Shown here piece after piece: positions 7,945-15,982 of a stretch of DNA of 64,000 nucleotides; within the stretch, counting starts at the first letter, position 1, and every line of letters begins with the position of its first letter. Location of the stretch: NCBI GenBank assembly GCA_017478485.1, contig JAFVDI010000031.1, positions 426,394-490,393 of the forward strand, read 5' to 3'. The position numbers were made by a program, and so were the translations under genes. The DNA comes from Clostridiales bacterium. GTDB lineage: Bacteria; Bacillota; Clostridia; Saccharofermentanales; Saccharofermentanaceae. Under the pieces are notes generated by a model. It saw nothing but the letters and a program-made list of their open reading frames with translations, was not told the origin of the DNA and did no database searches.

Positions 7945-9327
7945 ATGAGTGGAATTTTCGGAACTTATGACATCAAGGGTCAGGCGCAGGATGTAGCAAA
8001 AGATGCTTATTACGGCATTTTTTCACTTCAGCACAGAGGTCAGGAATGTGCAGGTATCGCCGTAAACGACAACGGTACTTTCCTCGTACATAAAGCAATG
8101 GGACTCGTTACCGATGTTTTCGATGAAGTTACATTATCTGCATTGCAGGGTACATGCGCCATTGCTCACTGCAAGGGCGGTTCTCCACGTGAGAACGGAC
8201 CTGAAGCGATCCAGCCCATATCGATCAAGTCCAGAGTTGGAAGCATTGCTCTCACTTCTGATTCTGTGATCATGAATGCCAATAAGGTCAGAGACGAACT
8301 CAAGGATCAGGGTGCCATCTTCCAGACTAATACTGATTCCGAGATCATCCTTTCACTGTTCTCCAGAAACAGGATCAGAACAGAGGACTGTGAGCATGCC
8401 ATCCTCGAGACAATGAAGCAGATCCACGGCGTTTATGCCATGATCTTCATGACGGAAGACAAGCTCATCGGCGTAAGGGATCCTTACGGATTAAGACCGC
8501 TCATCCTCGGAAAGAAAGATGACAGATACTATATCTCATCAGAGTCCTGCGCTCTCGACGCAATCGGATGCGAGACGGTAAGAGACTTCCTGCCCGGCGA
8601 GATCATTACTATTTCAAAAGACGGCATGAGCTCACTTCTCTATAACGAAGCAACAGAGAAGAAGGATACCAAGGTCTGCGTTTTCGAGTATGTATACGTT
8701 GCAAGACCTGACTCTGTGATCGACAAGATGTCCATTTTCGATTCAAGATACAGAGTAGGTATGGCTCTTGCAAAGGAGAGCCCTGCTGATGTTGACCTTG
8801 TAATCGGCGCTCCCGACTCAGGCAACGCTGCTGCAGAAGGTTATGCGGCAGGCCTTGGCGTTTCATACGGATCAGGACTTCTCAAGAACAGATACGTAGG
8901 CAGAACATTCATCAAGAGCACACAGCAGCAGAGAGAACTCGCAGTAAGAATGAAGTTCGCAGCTCTCAAGACTGCCATCAAGGACAAGAAGATCGCTATC
9001 GTTGATGACTCTCTTGTAAGAGGTACAACGACAAAGCACATCATTTCATTCCTCAGGGAGAACGGTGCAAAAGAAGTACATGTAAGACTTGCATCTCCGC
9101 CGGTTAAGTTTGGCTGCTGCTATGGCGTCAATGCTTCTTCTGAGACTGAGCTTCCCGCAAGCACAAAGACAATAGAAGAGATCCGCGACATGATCGGTGC
9201 TGACTCGCTTGCTTATATCAGCCTTGAGTCTTTGAAGGCATCACTTAACACGATCGACTGCGGTGTTTGCTCCGCATGCTTCGACGGTGACTTCGTTGCC
9301 GGAAAGCCCGAGGATGGCGAAGCTTAA
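7945..9327 (+). CDS. purF: Amidophosphoribosyltransferase with degenerate glutaminase domain
   Basis: PurF makes phosphoribosylamine from PRPP. The C-terminal half is intact: PRPP loop IVDDSLVRGTT, the KNRYVGRTFI block, and the Cys positions that bind the 4Fe-4S cluster in Bacillus-type PurF (CVFEY, CCYG, CGVCSAC). The N-terminal glutaminase half is not. The usual N-terminal nucleophile Cys is Ser2 (MSGIFG), the HVRYxT glutamine-binding block reads HCKGGS (residues 75-80), and the HNGN oxyanion block reads SDSV (105-108). The fold-supporting motifs SLQHRGQE and TDSE remain. An in-frame stop at 7912 excludes a missed propeptide. It may use free ammonia or a partner glutaminase. Confidence 0.93.
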   Translation: MSGIFGTYDIKGQAQDVAKDAYYGIFSLQHRGQECAGIAVNDNGTFLVHKAMGLVTDVFDEVTLSALQGTCAIAHCKGGSPRENGPEAIQPISIKSRVGSIALTSDSVIMNANKVRDELKDQGAIFQTNTDSEIILSLFSRNRIRTEDCEHAILETMKQIHGVYAMIFMTEDKLIGVRDPYGLRPLILGKKDDRYYISSESCALDAIGCETVRDFLPGEIITISKDGMSSLLYNEATEKKDTKVCVFEYVYVARPDSVIDKMSIFDSRYRVGMALAKESPADVDLVIGAPDSGNAAAEGYAAGLGVSYGSGLLKNRYVGRTFIKSTQQQRELAVRMKFAALKTAIKDKKIAIVDDSLVRGTTTKHIISFLRENGAKEVHVRLASPPVKFGCCYGVNASSETELPASTKTIEEIRDMIGADSLAYISLESLKASLNTIDCGVCSACFDGDFVAGKPEDGEA

Positions 9328-9357
9328 GAAATATCAGGTATTGTTTGAGGATAAACG

Positions 9358-9981
9358 ATGAAGATAGCAGTATTCGTATCAGGAGGCGGAACAAATCTCC
9401 AGGCGATAATCGACAACACTAAGACAGGGATCCTGAAAGACATTGAGATCGTTCTCGTCCTTTCATCATCACCTTCAGCATATGCGCTGACACGTGCTTC
9501 AGAGAACGGAATACCTTCCGTTGTAATGAGGGCTTCAGACTATCCTTCAAGGGAGCAGTGGGACAGCGAAATGGCTGAATGTGTTAAGAAGTCAGGCGCT
9601 GAACTTATTGTTCTCGCAGGTTATCTTTCGCTTCTGGGACCCAAGACGGTTTCGATGTATTCCAACCGCATAATCAACATTCATCCGTCACTGATCCCTT
9701 CTTTCTGCGGAGAGGGCATGTACGGCATCAAGCCGCATAAAGCAGCACTTGCAAGAGGAGTAAAGGTATCAGGCGCGACGGTTCATTTCGTAAACGAGAA
9801 TTACGATGAAGGTCCGATCCTTTTGCAGAAATCGGCAGAAGTACTTCCCGGCGACACGCCTGAAGTGCTTCAGAAGAGGATCATGCAGGAGTGCGAATGG
9901 AAGATACTTCCCCAAGCCATAAGGCTTATCGCAGACGGCAAGGTTTCTATCGAAAACAACATAGCATACGTAACAGAATAA
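9358..9981 (+). CDS. purN: Phosphoribosylglycinamide formyltransferase
   Basis: Transfers a formyl group from 10-formyl-THF to GAR. The 207-residue protein has the N-terminal SGGGTNLQAI phosphate loop, the catalytic NIHPSLIPSF block (Asn and His), and Asp in the YDEGPILLQ loop. The N10-formyl-THF-dependent enzyme is consistent with the folate-type AICAR transformylase downstream. It starts 30 bp after purF and ends 19 bp before the IMP cyclohydrolase gene. Confidence 0.95.
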   Translation: MKIAVFVSGGGTNLQAIIDNTKTGILKDIEIVLVLSSSPSAYALTRASENGIPSVVMRASDYPSREQWDSEMAECVKKSGAELIVLAGYLSLLGPKTVSMYSNRIINIHPSLIPSFCGEGMYGIKPHKAALARGVKVSGATVHFVNENYDEGPILLQKSAEVLPGDTPEVLQKRIMQECEWKILPQAIRLIADGKVSIENNIAYVTE

Positions 9982-10000
9982 CAGTCGGAGGTGCAGAAAA

Positions 10001-10717
10001 ATGAAAACAGCAGATCTCGGAGAATTACTTAAGTCCAATGCTTACCCCGGAAGAGGAATCGTAATCGGAAGAAGTGAGGACGGCAGCAAGGCCGTTACCG
10101 CTTATTTCATCATGGGAAGAAGCGTAAACTCACGCAACCGTGTTTTCACAGAGACATCAGACGGAATCAAGACAGAGGCTTTCGATCCTTCAAAGCTTTC
10201 CGATCCGCATCTCATCATATATTCACCTGTCAGGGTTCTCGGCAACAAGACGATCGTTACAAACGGAGATCAGACAGATACCATCTATGAGCTCATGGAC
10301 AGGCAGTATACATTTGAGCAGTCCTTGAGAGGCAGAGAGTTCGAAGACGATGCGCCGAACTACACGCCCCGTATATCAGGCATCATGCGCGTAGAGAACG
10401 GCACATACAATTTTGCCATGTCCATCTTAAAGAGCGCTGACGGCAACCCCGAATCATGCGAGAGACATACTTTCACATATTCCAACCCGCTTCCCGGAAC
10501 AGGAAGATTCATCCACACATACATGGGTGACGGTAATCCGCTTCCTTCTTTTGAAGGCGAGCCTGAAAAGGTTGCTATAAGCGGCGATATCGATTCATTT
10601 ACAAAGACTGTCTGGGAGTCTCTCAACGAGGAGAACAAGGTATCGCTTTTCGTAAGATTCATCAATATCGCTGACGGTACATACGAGACAAGGATCGTCA
10701 ACAAGAACGTTAGATAA
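10001..10717 (+). CDS. purO: IMP cyclohydrolase, PurO type
   Basis: Closes the purine ring, converting FAICAR to IMP. The 238-residue protein resembles the archaeal-type IMP cyclohydrolase family: the N-terminal YPGRGIVIGRSEDG block, the MGRSVNSRNRVF stretch, and the central PRISGIMR segment. It is unrelated in sequence to the MGS-like cyclohydrolase half of PurH. The adjacent downstream gene supplies the transformylase half of PurH as a separate protein, which supports the assignment. The ribosome site is CGGAGGTG before the ATG at 10001. Confidence 0.85.
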   Translation: MKTADLGELLKSNAYPGRGIVIGRSEDGSKAVTAYFIMGRSVNSRNRVFTETSDGIKTEAFDPSKLSDPHLIIYSPVRVLGNKTIVTNGDQTDTIYELMDRQYTFEQSLRGREFEDDAPNYTPRISGIMRVENGTYNFAMSILKSADGNPESCERHTFTYSNPLPGTGRFIHTYMGDGNPLPSFEGEPEKVAISGDIDSFTKTVWESLNEENKVSLFVRFINIADGTYETRIVNKNVR

Positions 10718-10750
10718 TCCCGCTTTTAGCGGCAACAGGAGGAAACATAT

Positions 10751-11932
10751 ATGTCCAGTGAAATGGCACTTAAGTACGGCTGCAACCCCAATCAGAAGCC
10801 GTCCCGCATCTTTATGGAAAACGGTTCCGAACTTCCGATCGAAGTATTGAACGGTAAGCCCGGATACATCAATCTGCTCGACGCTTTCAATGCGTGGCAG
10901 CTTGTTAAAGAACTCAAGGCAGCAACAGGAATGCCGGCTGCAGCTTCTTTCAAGCATGTTTCACCTGCAGGAGCAGCAGTAGGAAGACCTCTTTCCGATA
11001 CTGAAGCAAAGATCTATTTCGTTGATGATCTTGGAGAGCTTTCTCCGATCGCATGCGCATATGCAAGAGCAAGAGGCGCTGACAGAATGTCTTCTTACGG
11101 CGATTTCGCAGCTCTTTCAGATACATGCGATGCAGTTACTGCAAACATGCTCAAGCGCGAAGTCAGCGACGGCGTCATCGCTCCCGACTACACACCAGAG
11201 GCTCTTGAGATCCTCCGGACAAAGCGTAAGGGAACATATAACGTCATCAGGATCGATCCTTCATATAAGCCTGATCCGATCGAGCGCAAGCAGGTCTTCG
11301 GCGTAACATTCGAGCAGGGAAGAAACGAGCTTGATATCAACAAGGCTCTTCTCGAGAACATTGTAACAGTCAACAAGGATATTCCTGATGACAAGAAGGA
11401 AGATCTTCTCATCTCCCTCATCACTCTCAAGTACACTCAGAGCAACTCCGTCTGCTACGTAAAGGACGGTCAGTGCATTGGTATCGGCGCCGGACAGCAG
11501 TCCAGGATCCACTGCACAAGACTTGCAGGAAACAAGGCTGATATCTGGTGGCTCAGACAGCATCCGAAGGTCATGGGTCTGCAGTTTGTTGATGACATCA
11601 GCCGTCCCGTACGTGACAACACTATCGATGTTTATATTTCCGAAGAGCATGACGACGTCTTAAGAGACGGCGTATGGCAGACACTTTTCAAGGTTAAGCC
11701 GGAAGTTCTGACCATGGAAGAGAAGAAGGAGTGGATCGCAAAGAACACCAATGTTTCAATCGGTTCTGACGCTTTCTTCCCGTTCGGCGACAACATCGAG
11801 CGCGCTTACAAGAGCGGCGTTAAGTACATTGCAGAACCCGGCGGATCCATCCGTGACGACAACGTCATCGAGACATGCGACAAGTACGGCATGGCAATGG
11901 CATTCACGGGGATCAGACTTTTCCACCATTAA
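10751..11932 (+). CDS. Stand-alone AICAR transformylase (PurH C-terminal domain type)
   Basis: Formylates AICAR with 10-formyl-THF to give FAICAR. Recognised by the LKYGCNPNQKP start, the catalytic-type FKHVSPAGAAVG block, GVIAPDYTPEALEIL, and the C-terminal SDAFFPFGDNIERA and EPGGSIRDD blocks. At 393 residues it corresponds only to the transformylase half of classical PurH; the N-terminal MGS-like cyclohydrolase domain is absent and replaced by the PurO-type gene just upstream. The pair completes the last two steps of IMP synthesis. Confidence 0.92.
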   Translation: MSSEMALKYGCNPNQKPSRIFMENGSELPIEVLNGKPGYINLLDAFNAWQLVKELKAATGMPAAASFKHVSPAGAAVGRPLSDTEAKIYFVDDLGELSPIACAYARARGADRMSSYGDFAALSDTCDAVTANMLKREVSDGVIAPDYTPEALEILRTKRKGTYNVIRIDPSYKPDPIERKQVFGVTFEQGRNELDINKALLENIVTVNKDIPDDKKEDLLISLITLKYTQSNSVCYVKDGQCIGIGAGQQSRIHCTRLAGNKADIWWLRQHPKVMGLQFVDDISRPVRDNTIDVYISEEHDDVLRDGVWQTLFKVKPEVLTMEEKKEWIAKNTNVSIGSDAFFPFGDNIERAYKSGVKYIAEPGGSIRDDNVIETCDKYGMAMAFTGIRLFHH

Positions 11933-11967
11933 ATTCAAAAGAAGGTTTTACGAAATAAAAACGAACG

Positions 11968-12006
11968 GAGTGAGTGAAGTTGAGATATACTTCGCTCACT
12001 CTTTTT
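11968..12006 (+). terminator. Terminator of the pur operon
   Basis: A 12-bp stem (GAGTGAGTGAAG with CTTCGCTCACTC, one G-T pair) is followed by five T. Confidence 0.88.
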
Positions 12007-12084
12007 ATTTCACATATTGCGGATGTCATGGTAAAACTAATATATCTTTCGTTTAACACTTAACAAGATCAGGGGGACAGGAAA

Positions 12085-12639
12085 ATGGCTGAAAATGAAG
12101 AGATCAAGGCTCTGGAAGAAAAGACTGAAGTAACAGAAACAACTGAAGCGACAAAAGAGGCCGTTGAGAATAAGCCCATAGAGAATAAGCCCGTTGAAGA
12201 TTCCGGTTCCAAAAAGAATGGTGATCTTTCCGTTTTGAGTGACCGCGAACTCCTGATCGAATTGCTCAAAGAGCAGAAGAAGGCAAGTAAGCGTTCACTT
12301 ATCACTGCAGTATCGCTTGTTGCCATTGCACTTATTTTCGGTGCGGCTGTGCTGATCATAGTTCCAAAGGTCAATGCGACTCTCAATAATGCGTATCAGG
12401 CGATCGACAACATCGAGGCTGTTGTTGCCAATGCAGATAAAGCCATTGGATCTGTTGAGAAGTCACTCGACGGCATAGACAAGATGGTTAAGAACGTGGA
12501 TAAGGTCGTTGTCGACAATACAGATTCCGTAAGCAAGACGGTAGAGAGAATGAGCTCTATCGATATAACGGCACTCAACAAGTCGATCAAGGATCTGAGC
12601 GACATAATCGAGCCGTTGGCGAAATTCTTCAGACGCTGA
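12085..12639 (+). CDS. Single-pass membrane protein with C-terminal coiled coil, function unknown
   Basis: I do not recognise a named family. The 184-residue protein has an acidic Glu/Thr/Lys-rich cytoplasmic segment (1-70), one membrane span around 73-95 (SLVAIALIFGAAVLIIVP), and a C-terminal region with regularly spaced Ile/Val and Asp/Asn that should form helices or a coiled coil (100-175). This layout resembles DUF948-like proteins, but the match is only by eye. It is expressed alone, with a GGGGG-type ribosome site, and converges with the ChW gene. Confidence 0.65.
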   Translation: MAENEEIKALEEKTEVTETTEATKEAVENKPIENKPVEDSGSKKNGDLSVLSDRELLIELLKEQKKASKRSLITAVSLVAIALIFGAAVLIIVPKVNATLNNAYQAIDNIEAVVANADKAIGSVEKSLDGIDKMVKNVDKVVVDNTDSVSKTVERMSSIDITALNKSIKDLSDIIEPLAKFFRR

Positions 12640-12647
12640 TTAACTGA

Positions 12648-14372
12648 TCAGGGATTATATTTCTGCACGGGTGCAGGAGGCTGCATCTTGCCGGAATCGA
12701 GGCGGTAACGTCTTATGTAGTAAGTGCGGCCGACTTCAGCTGCCCAGAATACATACTTGTTTGATACGCCGGTATCATAGCCTGAATGCCACATGTAATG
12801 ACCGGGCTTCATGTCGATCTCTTTTTCGCCCTTTTTCTTGCCGTGGAAGTACTCGTATTCCTTTGCTGAAGTCTGCTGTACACCTGAATAGATGCCGCAG
12901 TGGATCGGCTTCTTGTTTTTGTTATAGAAAACAAGGATGTCACCGGGTTTGCAGTGGTTTCTGATCCATGTATTAAACTCTTCTTCGTCGATCTTCTTTT
13001 CTTTTCGCTTCCAGGTCTTTTTTACAAGCTTTTTAAGCTTGGTCTTGTCAACAGGCCTGCAGATAACGGTCTTGCCGTTGCTGTCCTTATATGTGAAATT
13101 GCTGGAAAGCAGGGATTCAAGAGCGCTGAGACCGATCCATTCGTTAAGTCTTGCGTATCTGCTTTTTTTGCTGGCTTTTCCGAGATCCGTGCCGAGTGCA
13201 TCGACCAGACACTGGGCTACCAACGCATCACATCTCATATCCTTATAAGGAGTGCGGTTATAGTACTTTGCGCGTTTGAGAACAGTAGAAGCGAAATTCT
13301 TGCCAGTACCGATCTTCCACTCGCTGACTCCGCTTGAAGAACTGGTGGAGACGTAACTGTAACCAAAAGCGCTTCTGATATTTTTCAGGGCACCCGGATT
13401 ATTTCCGCCTTTTCTGACAAGCGTGATCTGGATACCGTCGATGCGTCTGCCTATGCCTCTTGAACCGGAGGGTTCGCCGTTCTTGGACCACGAAAACCAT
13501 CCGAGCCCGCTGACATAAGTCCTGTAATAGATGTCATAGTGGTAAGCGACTTCGCCTGTAAGCCTTATCTCGATGGCTTCAAATCTTTTCTTTTTTGTAA
13601 GCTTTCCGCAGAGAAGGCCATTTGATGACCATTTCTGCCAGCCGCGGTCACCGGAGATAAGGGCGCGGTACTCGATGCTGCCGGTATATTCATTGCTGCG
13701 CAGGGACAATTCGATCCCTTCGATCCTTTTTTTCTTTCCGGGCCTGCCGGAGACCTGTTTATTGTATTTCCAGGTCCTTTCCCATTTGGAAGTTTCAACA
13801 TAAGACCTGTAGGAAATGTTTGTTTCGCCGTTCATTCTGCTTCGTCTGACAAGCATGACCTTGATCTGTTCGATCCTTCTGCCTTCGGCAGCGCTTCCGG
13901 CTACCGCTTCGTCGCAAACCCAGCCTTGCTGGCCGTTATGAATATCTGTCCATGCCGAGTACCAGATGCCGTAGGCATCAGCAAGCGCGCCGGTCAGTCT
14001 CATTTGGATGGCGGTAATGAAGGTCCTGTTGGTAAGTCCGGTTGTCTTGCCGTTATCTGTCCATTCCTGCCATCCCTGTTTGCTTACGCAGATACGGTAC
14101 TGAAGAGAACCCGGGAAGTTCTTGTCGATCGTATCAAGTCTGATGTTGACGGATTTGATGCTCTTTCCGGAATCTGCTTTGCCTATGGTCAGGATGCCTG
14201 TTTCAAAAGAAGCTATGGAGTGACCTTGGCCATTGATGACGGATGTGCCTGATAAGACATACGGATAGCCGTCAGCGAAAGAAACTGCAGGGAAGCATGA
14301 GATTAACAATGCTGCAGATAAGAGCATTGTAAAACAGAAGAGAACCGATTTTTTTAAAAGCGGCTTTATCAA
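12648..14372 (-). CDS. Secreted ChW-repeat protein with NlpC/P60-like C-terminal domain
   Basis: A probable cell-wall or exported hydrolase. After an N-terminal signal peptide (cleaved near VSFADGY) come about five to six clostridial hydrophobic W repeats, each with a GWQxWxxNG-like core followed by IExIxxRLTG. The C-terminal 190 residues hold a Cys-containing MRCDALVAQCLVDALG helix and PGDILVFY...HCGIYSG, which resembles NlpC/P60 papain-like hydrolases. I chose TTG at 14372, 5 nt after AGGAG; the longer frame to 14450 runs into the tRNA-Thr gene and lacks a ribosome site. Transcription likely reads through the tRNA-Thr terminator. Confidence 0.8.
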   Translation of the reverse strand: MIKPLLKKSVLFCFTMLLSAALLISCFPAVSFADGYPYVLSGTSVINGQGHSIASFETGILTIGKADSGKSIKSVNIRLDTIDKNFPGSLQYRICVSKQGWQEWTDNGKTTGLTNRTFITAIQMRLTGALADAYGIWYSAWTDIHNGQQGWVCDEAVAGSAAEGRRIEQIKVMLVRRSRMNGETNISYRSYVETSKWERTWKYNKQVSGRPGKKKRIEGIELSLRSNEYTGSIEYRALISGDRGWQKWSSNGLLCGKLTKKKRFEAIEIRLTGEVAYHYDIYYRTYVSGLGWFSWSKNGEPSGSRGIGRRIDGIQITLVRKGGNNPGALKNIRSAFGYSYVSTSSSSGVSEWKIGTGKNFASTVLKRAKYYNRTPYKDMRCDALVAQCLVDALGTDLGKASKKSRYARLNEWIGLSALESLLSSNFTYKDSNGKTVICRPVDKTKLKKLVKKTWKRKEKKIDEEEFNTWIRNHCKPGDILVFYNKNKKPIHCGIYSGVQQTSAKEYEYFHGKKKGEKEIDMKPGHYMWHSGYDTGVSNKYVFWAAEVGRTYYIRRYRLDSGKMQPPAPVQKYNP

Positions 14373-14384
14373 GCAAACTCCTAT

Positions 14385-14415
14385 AAAAATGCCCCGGAGT
14401 CCTGATATCCGGGGC
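14385..14415 (-). terminator. Terminator/attenuator between tRNA-Thr and the ChW gene
   Basis: On the minus strand an 8-bp stem (GCCCCGGA with TCCGGGGC) is followed by ATTTTTA. The ribosome site of the ChW gene starts 2 nt beyond it, so expression of that gene depends on read-through or an unseen promoter. Confidence 0.8.
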
Positions 14416-14425
14416 TGAACCTTGG

Positions 14426-14497
14426 AGCCAATGGTGGGAATCGAACCCACGACCTATTCATTACGAGTGAATTGCTCTACCCCTGAGCCACATTGGC
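14426..14497 (-). tRNA. tRNA-Thr (CGT)
   Basis: A 72-nt cloverleaf on the minus strand. Acceptor GCCAATG pairs with CATTGGC, the D arm contains GGCTCAGGGGTAGAGC, the anticodon loop is CTCGTAA, and the T arm is GTGGGTTCGATTCCCAC. CCA is not encoded. Confidence 0.95.
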
Positions 14498-14507
14498 ATA
14501 CTAAAGA

Positions 14508-14536
14508 AATATACTTGTTCAACCAATTTATGTCAA
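14508..14536 (-). promoter_or_regulatory. Strong promoter for tRNA-Thr
   Basis: A perfect TTGACA and TATATT are separated by 17 bp on the minus strand. Initiation would fall about 4 nt before the mature tRNA 5' end. Confidence 0.8.
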
Positions 14537-14602
14537 GTAAATCTATTTTATTATAGTTTTTATTAATTGAGTTATAATTAAACTGTATTGGAGGTGTCAA
14601 AC

Positions 14603-15982
14603 GTGAATTTGAAAAAGATCTGCGCAACGTCTTTAGCTTTGTGTATGACACTGCTTTTGGGCGCATGCCGCAGGGAATCTGATGACTTCCCGTCATTTAA
14701 GGAAGCCCCTTCCAATACGAAGCAGGTTGAGACCGAGCCGTCTTCCAAAGAAAAGAACACTGCCGACGGTATCAGGAACCTGAAAGTAGCTCTTCCTTAT
14801 TCGGATGAGACCATCAGGTGCCTTTCTGCCATGTTTTATTCCAAGAACAACGGGACCTGGGATAACTCTGTTTCGGGTGCCGATGTAAACATAGATGCGC
14901 TTTCCGCAACCGCGACCAATTATGTAATCAAGAACACCGGCGTCAGCAATGACGGCGCAAGCCTCGAAAACCTTAAGGGAATGAGAGAAGCGGGAAATGA
15001 ACCGGATCTGTTCCTGGCAGCGGATTTCCAGTCTGCCGCGGATTCAGGACTTGCCACTGACATCAGTTTGTATGCCTCACGCACGCAGTATATTGACGGA
15101 GCTAAGATCTATGCGGGATCAATGTCGAGCCAGTTAGAGGACGGCAAGCTTTTCGGACTGCCGCACTATTGTGCTGCCACCGTGATCTTCGGCAACAGGG
15201 ACTATGTTCCGAAAGACGGTCGCATACAGGCGAAGTACACTACTGAAGACTTTACCAAGTATCTTGAACAGACATACAGTACGTACAAGTGCATTCCTCT
15301 TGCTTCCGGATATGAGCTGATGCCTTATCTCGGATCCTGTTTCTCAAACGACAGGGCAGTATCTTACATGATGCGCAATGAATATCTGGCTTATAAGGAA
15401 TCGGCTGAAACCATTATAAATGCAGCTTCCGGCTACTTAAGGAAACTCTATGACTCCAAGATGTCCGCCAATGCCGATAAGGATGGCGCTGATCCCGTGT
15501 TCTCCAGAAATGCGGCTCTCTGGGTCGATTCTTCAGCAAGCTGCAGGACCTGGGAGGAATACTATCCTGAAAAACTTTATTTCCTGCAGCTGCCGTGCAG
15601 CAGCACGTCAAATGCGGGCGTTCCTTATCTCAGGGCATATTCGCTTTGCGTCTCGCAGAAGTGCGAGGACATGCAGTTTGCGGTTGATTTCGCTTCTTTC
15701 ATCTCATATGACGAGGATGCCCAGCTCCTGATCTACAGGATGGAGAACATGGAGGGACTCATGCCTCTCGTGCGTTCCGGAAAAGTGTGGACCATGGCCG
15801 CAAATGAAGGCGTTTTCGGTACGATGGTAAACGAACTCCGACAGACGATGGATAATGCGGTTTACTGCCCGGGAAGCTACGACAACAGGATCTACCGCAA
15901 GACTAACGAATACACGATCCTTTATTTCGGCGTCAGTAATGACAGATTCAATCCGGAGGCATGCTATGGGGTCTATGATTGA
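14603..15982 (+). CDS. Extracellular solute-binding-like lipoprotein
   Basis: Signal peptide with lipobox LLGAC near residue 17, then a hydrophilic spacer and a region of about 400 residues resembling family 1/8 sugar-binding lipoproteins. Visible are the LKVALPYSD first strand, EPDLFLAADFQSAADSGLATDIS, a LPHYCAATVIFGNRD segment and a late YLRAYSLCVSQKCEDMQFAVDF block. No permease or ATPase genes are adjacent, so it may be an orphan binding or sensing protein. The start is GTG at 14603 behind GGAGGTG; an upstream in-frame TTG is less likely. The 3' end overlaps the next gene by 17 bp. Confidence 0.68.
   Translation: MNLKKICATSLALCMTLLLGACRRESDDFPSFKEAPSNTKQVETEPSSKEKNTADGIRNLKVALPYSDETIRCLSAMFYSKNNGTWDNSVSGADVNIDALSATATNYVIKNTGVSNDGASLENLKGMREAGNEPDLFLAADFQSAADSGLATDISLYASRTQYIDGAKIYAGSMSSQLEDGKLFGLPHYCAATVIFGNRDYVPKDGRIQAKYTTEDFTKYLEQTYSTYKCIPLASGYELMPYLGSCFSNDRAVSYMMRNEYLAYKESAETIINAASGYLRKLYDSKMSANADKDGADPVFSRNAALWVDSSASCRTWEEYYPEKLYFLQLPCSSTSNAGVPYLRAYSLCVSQKCEDMQFAVDFASFISYDEDAQLLIYRMENMEGLMPLVRSGKVWTMAANEGVFGTMVNELRQTMDNAVYCPGSYDNRIYRKTNEYTILYFGVSNDRFNPEACYGVYD

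Noticed and set aside
14450..14497. Longer start of the ChW gene at 14450
   Set aside because: It would begin within tRNA-Thr and cross the tRNA terminator without a ribosome site.
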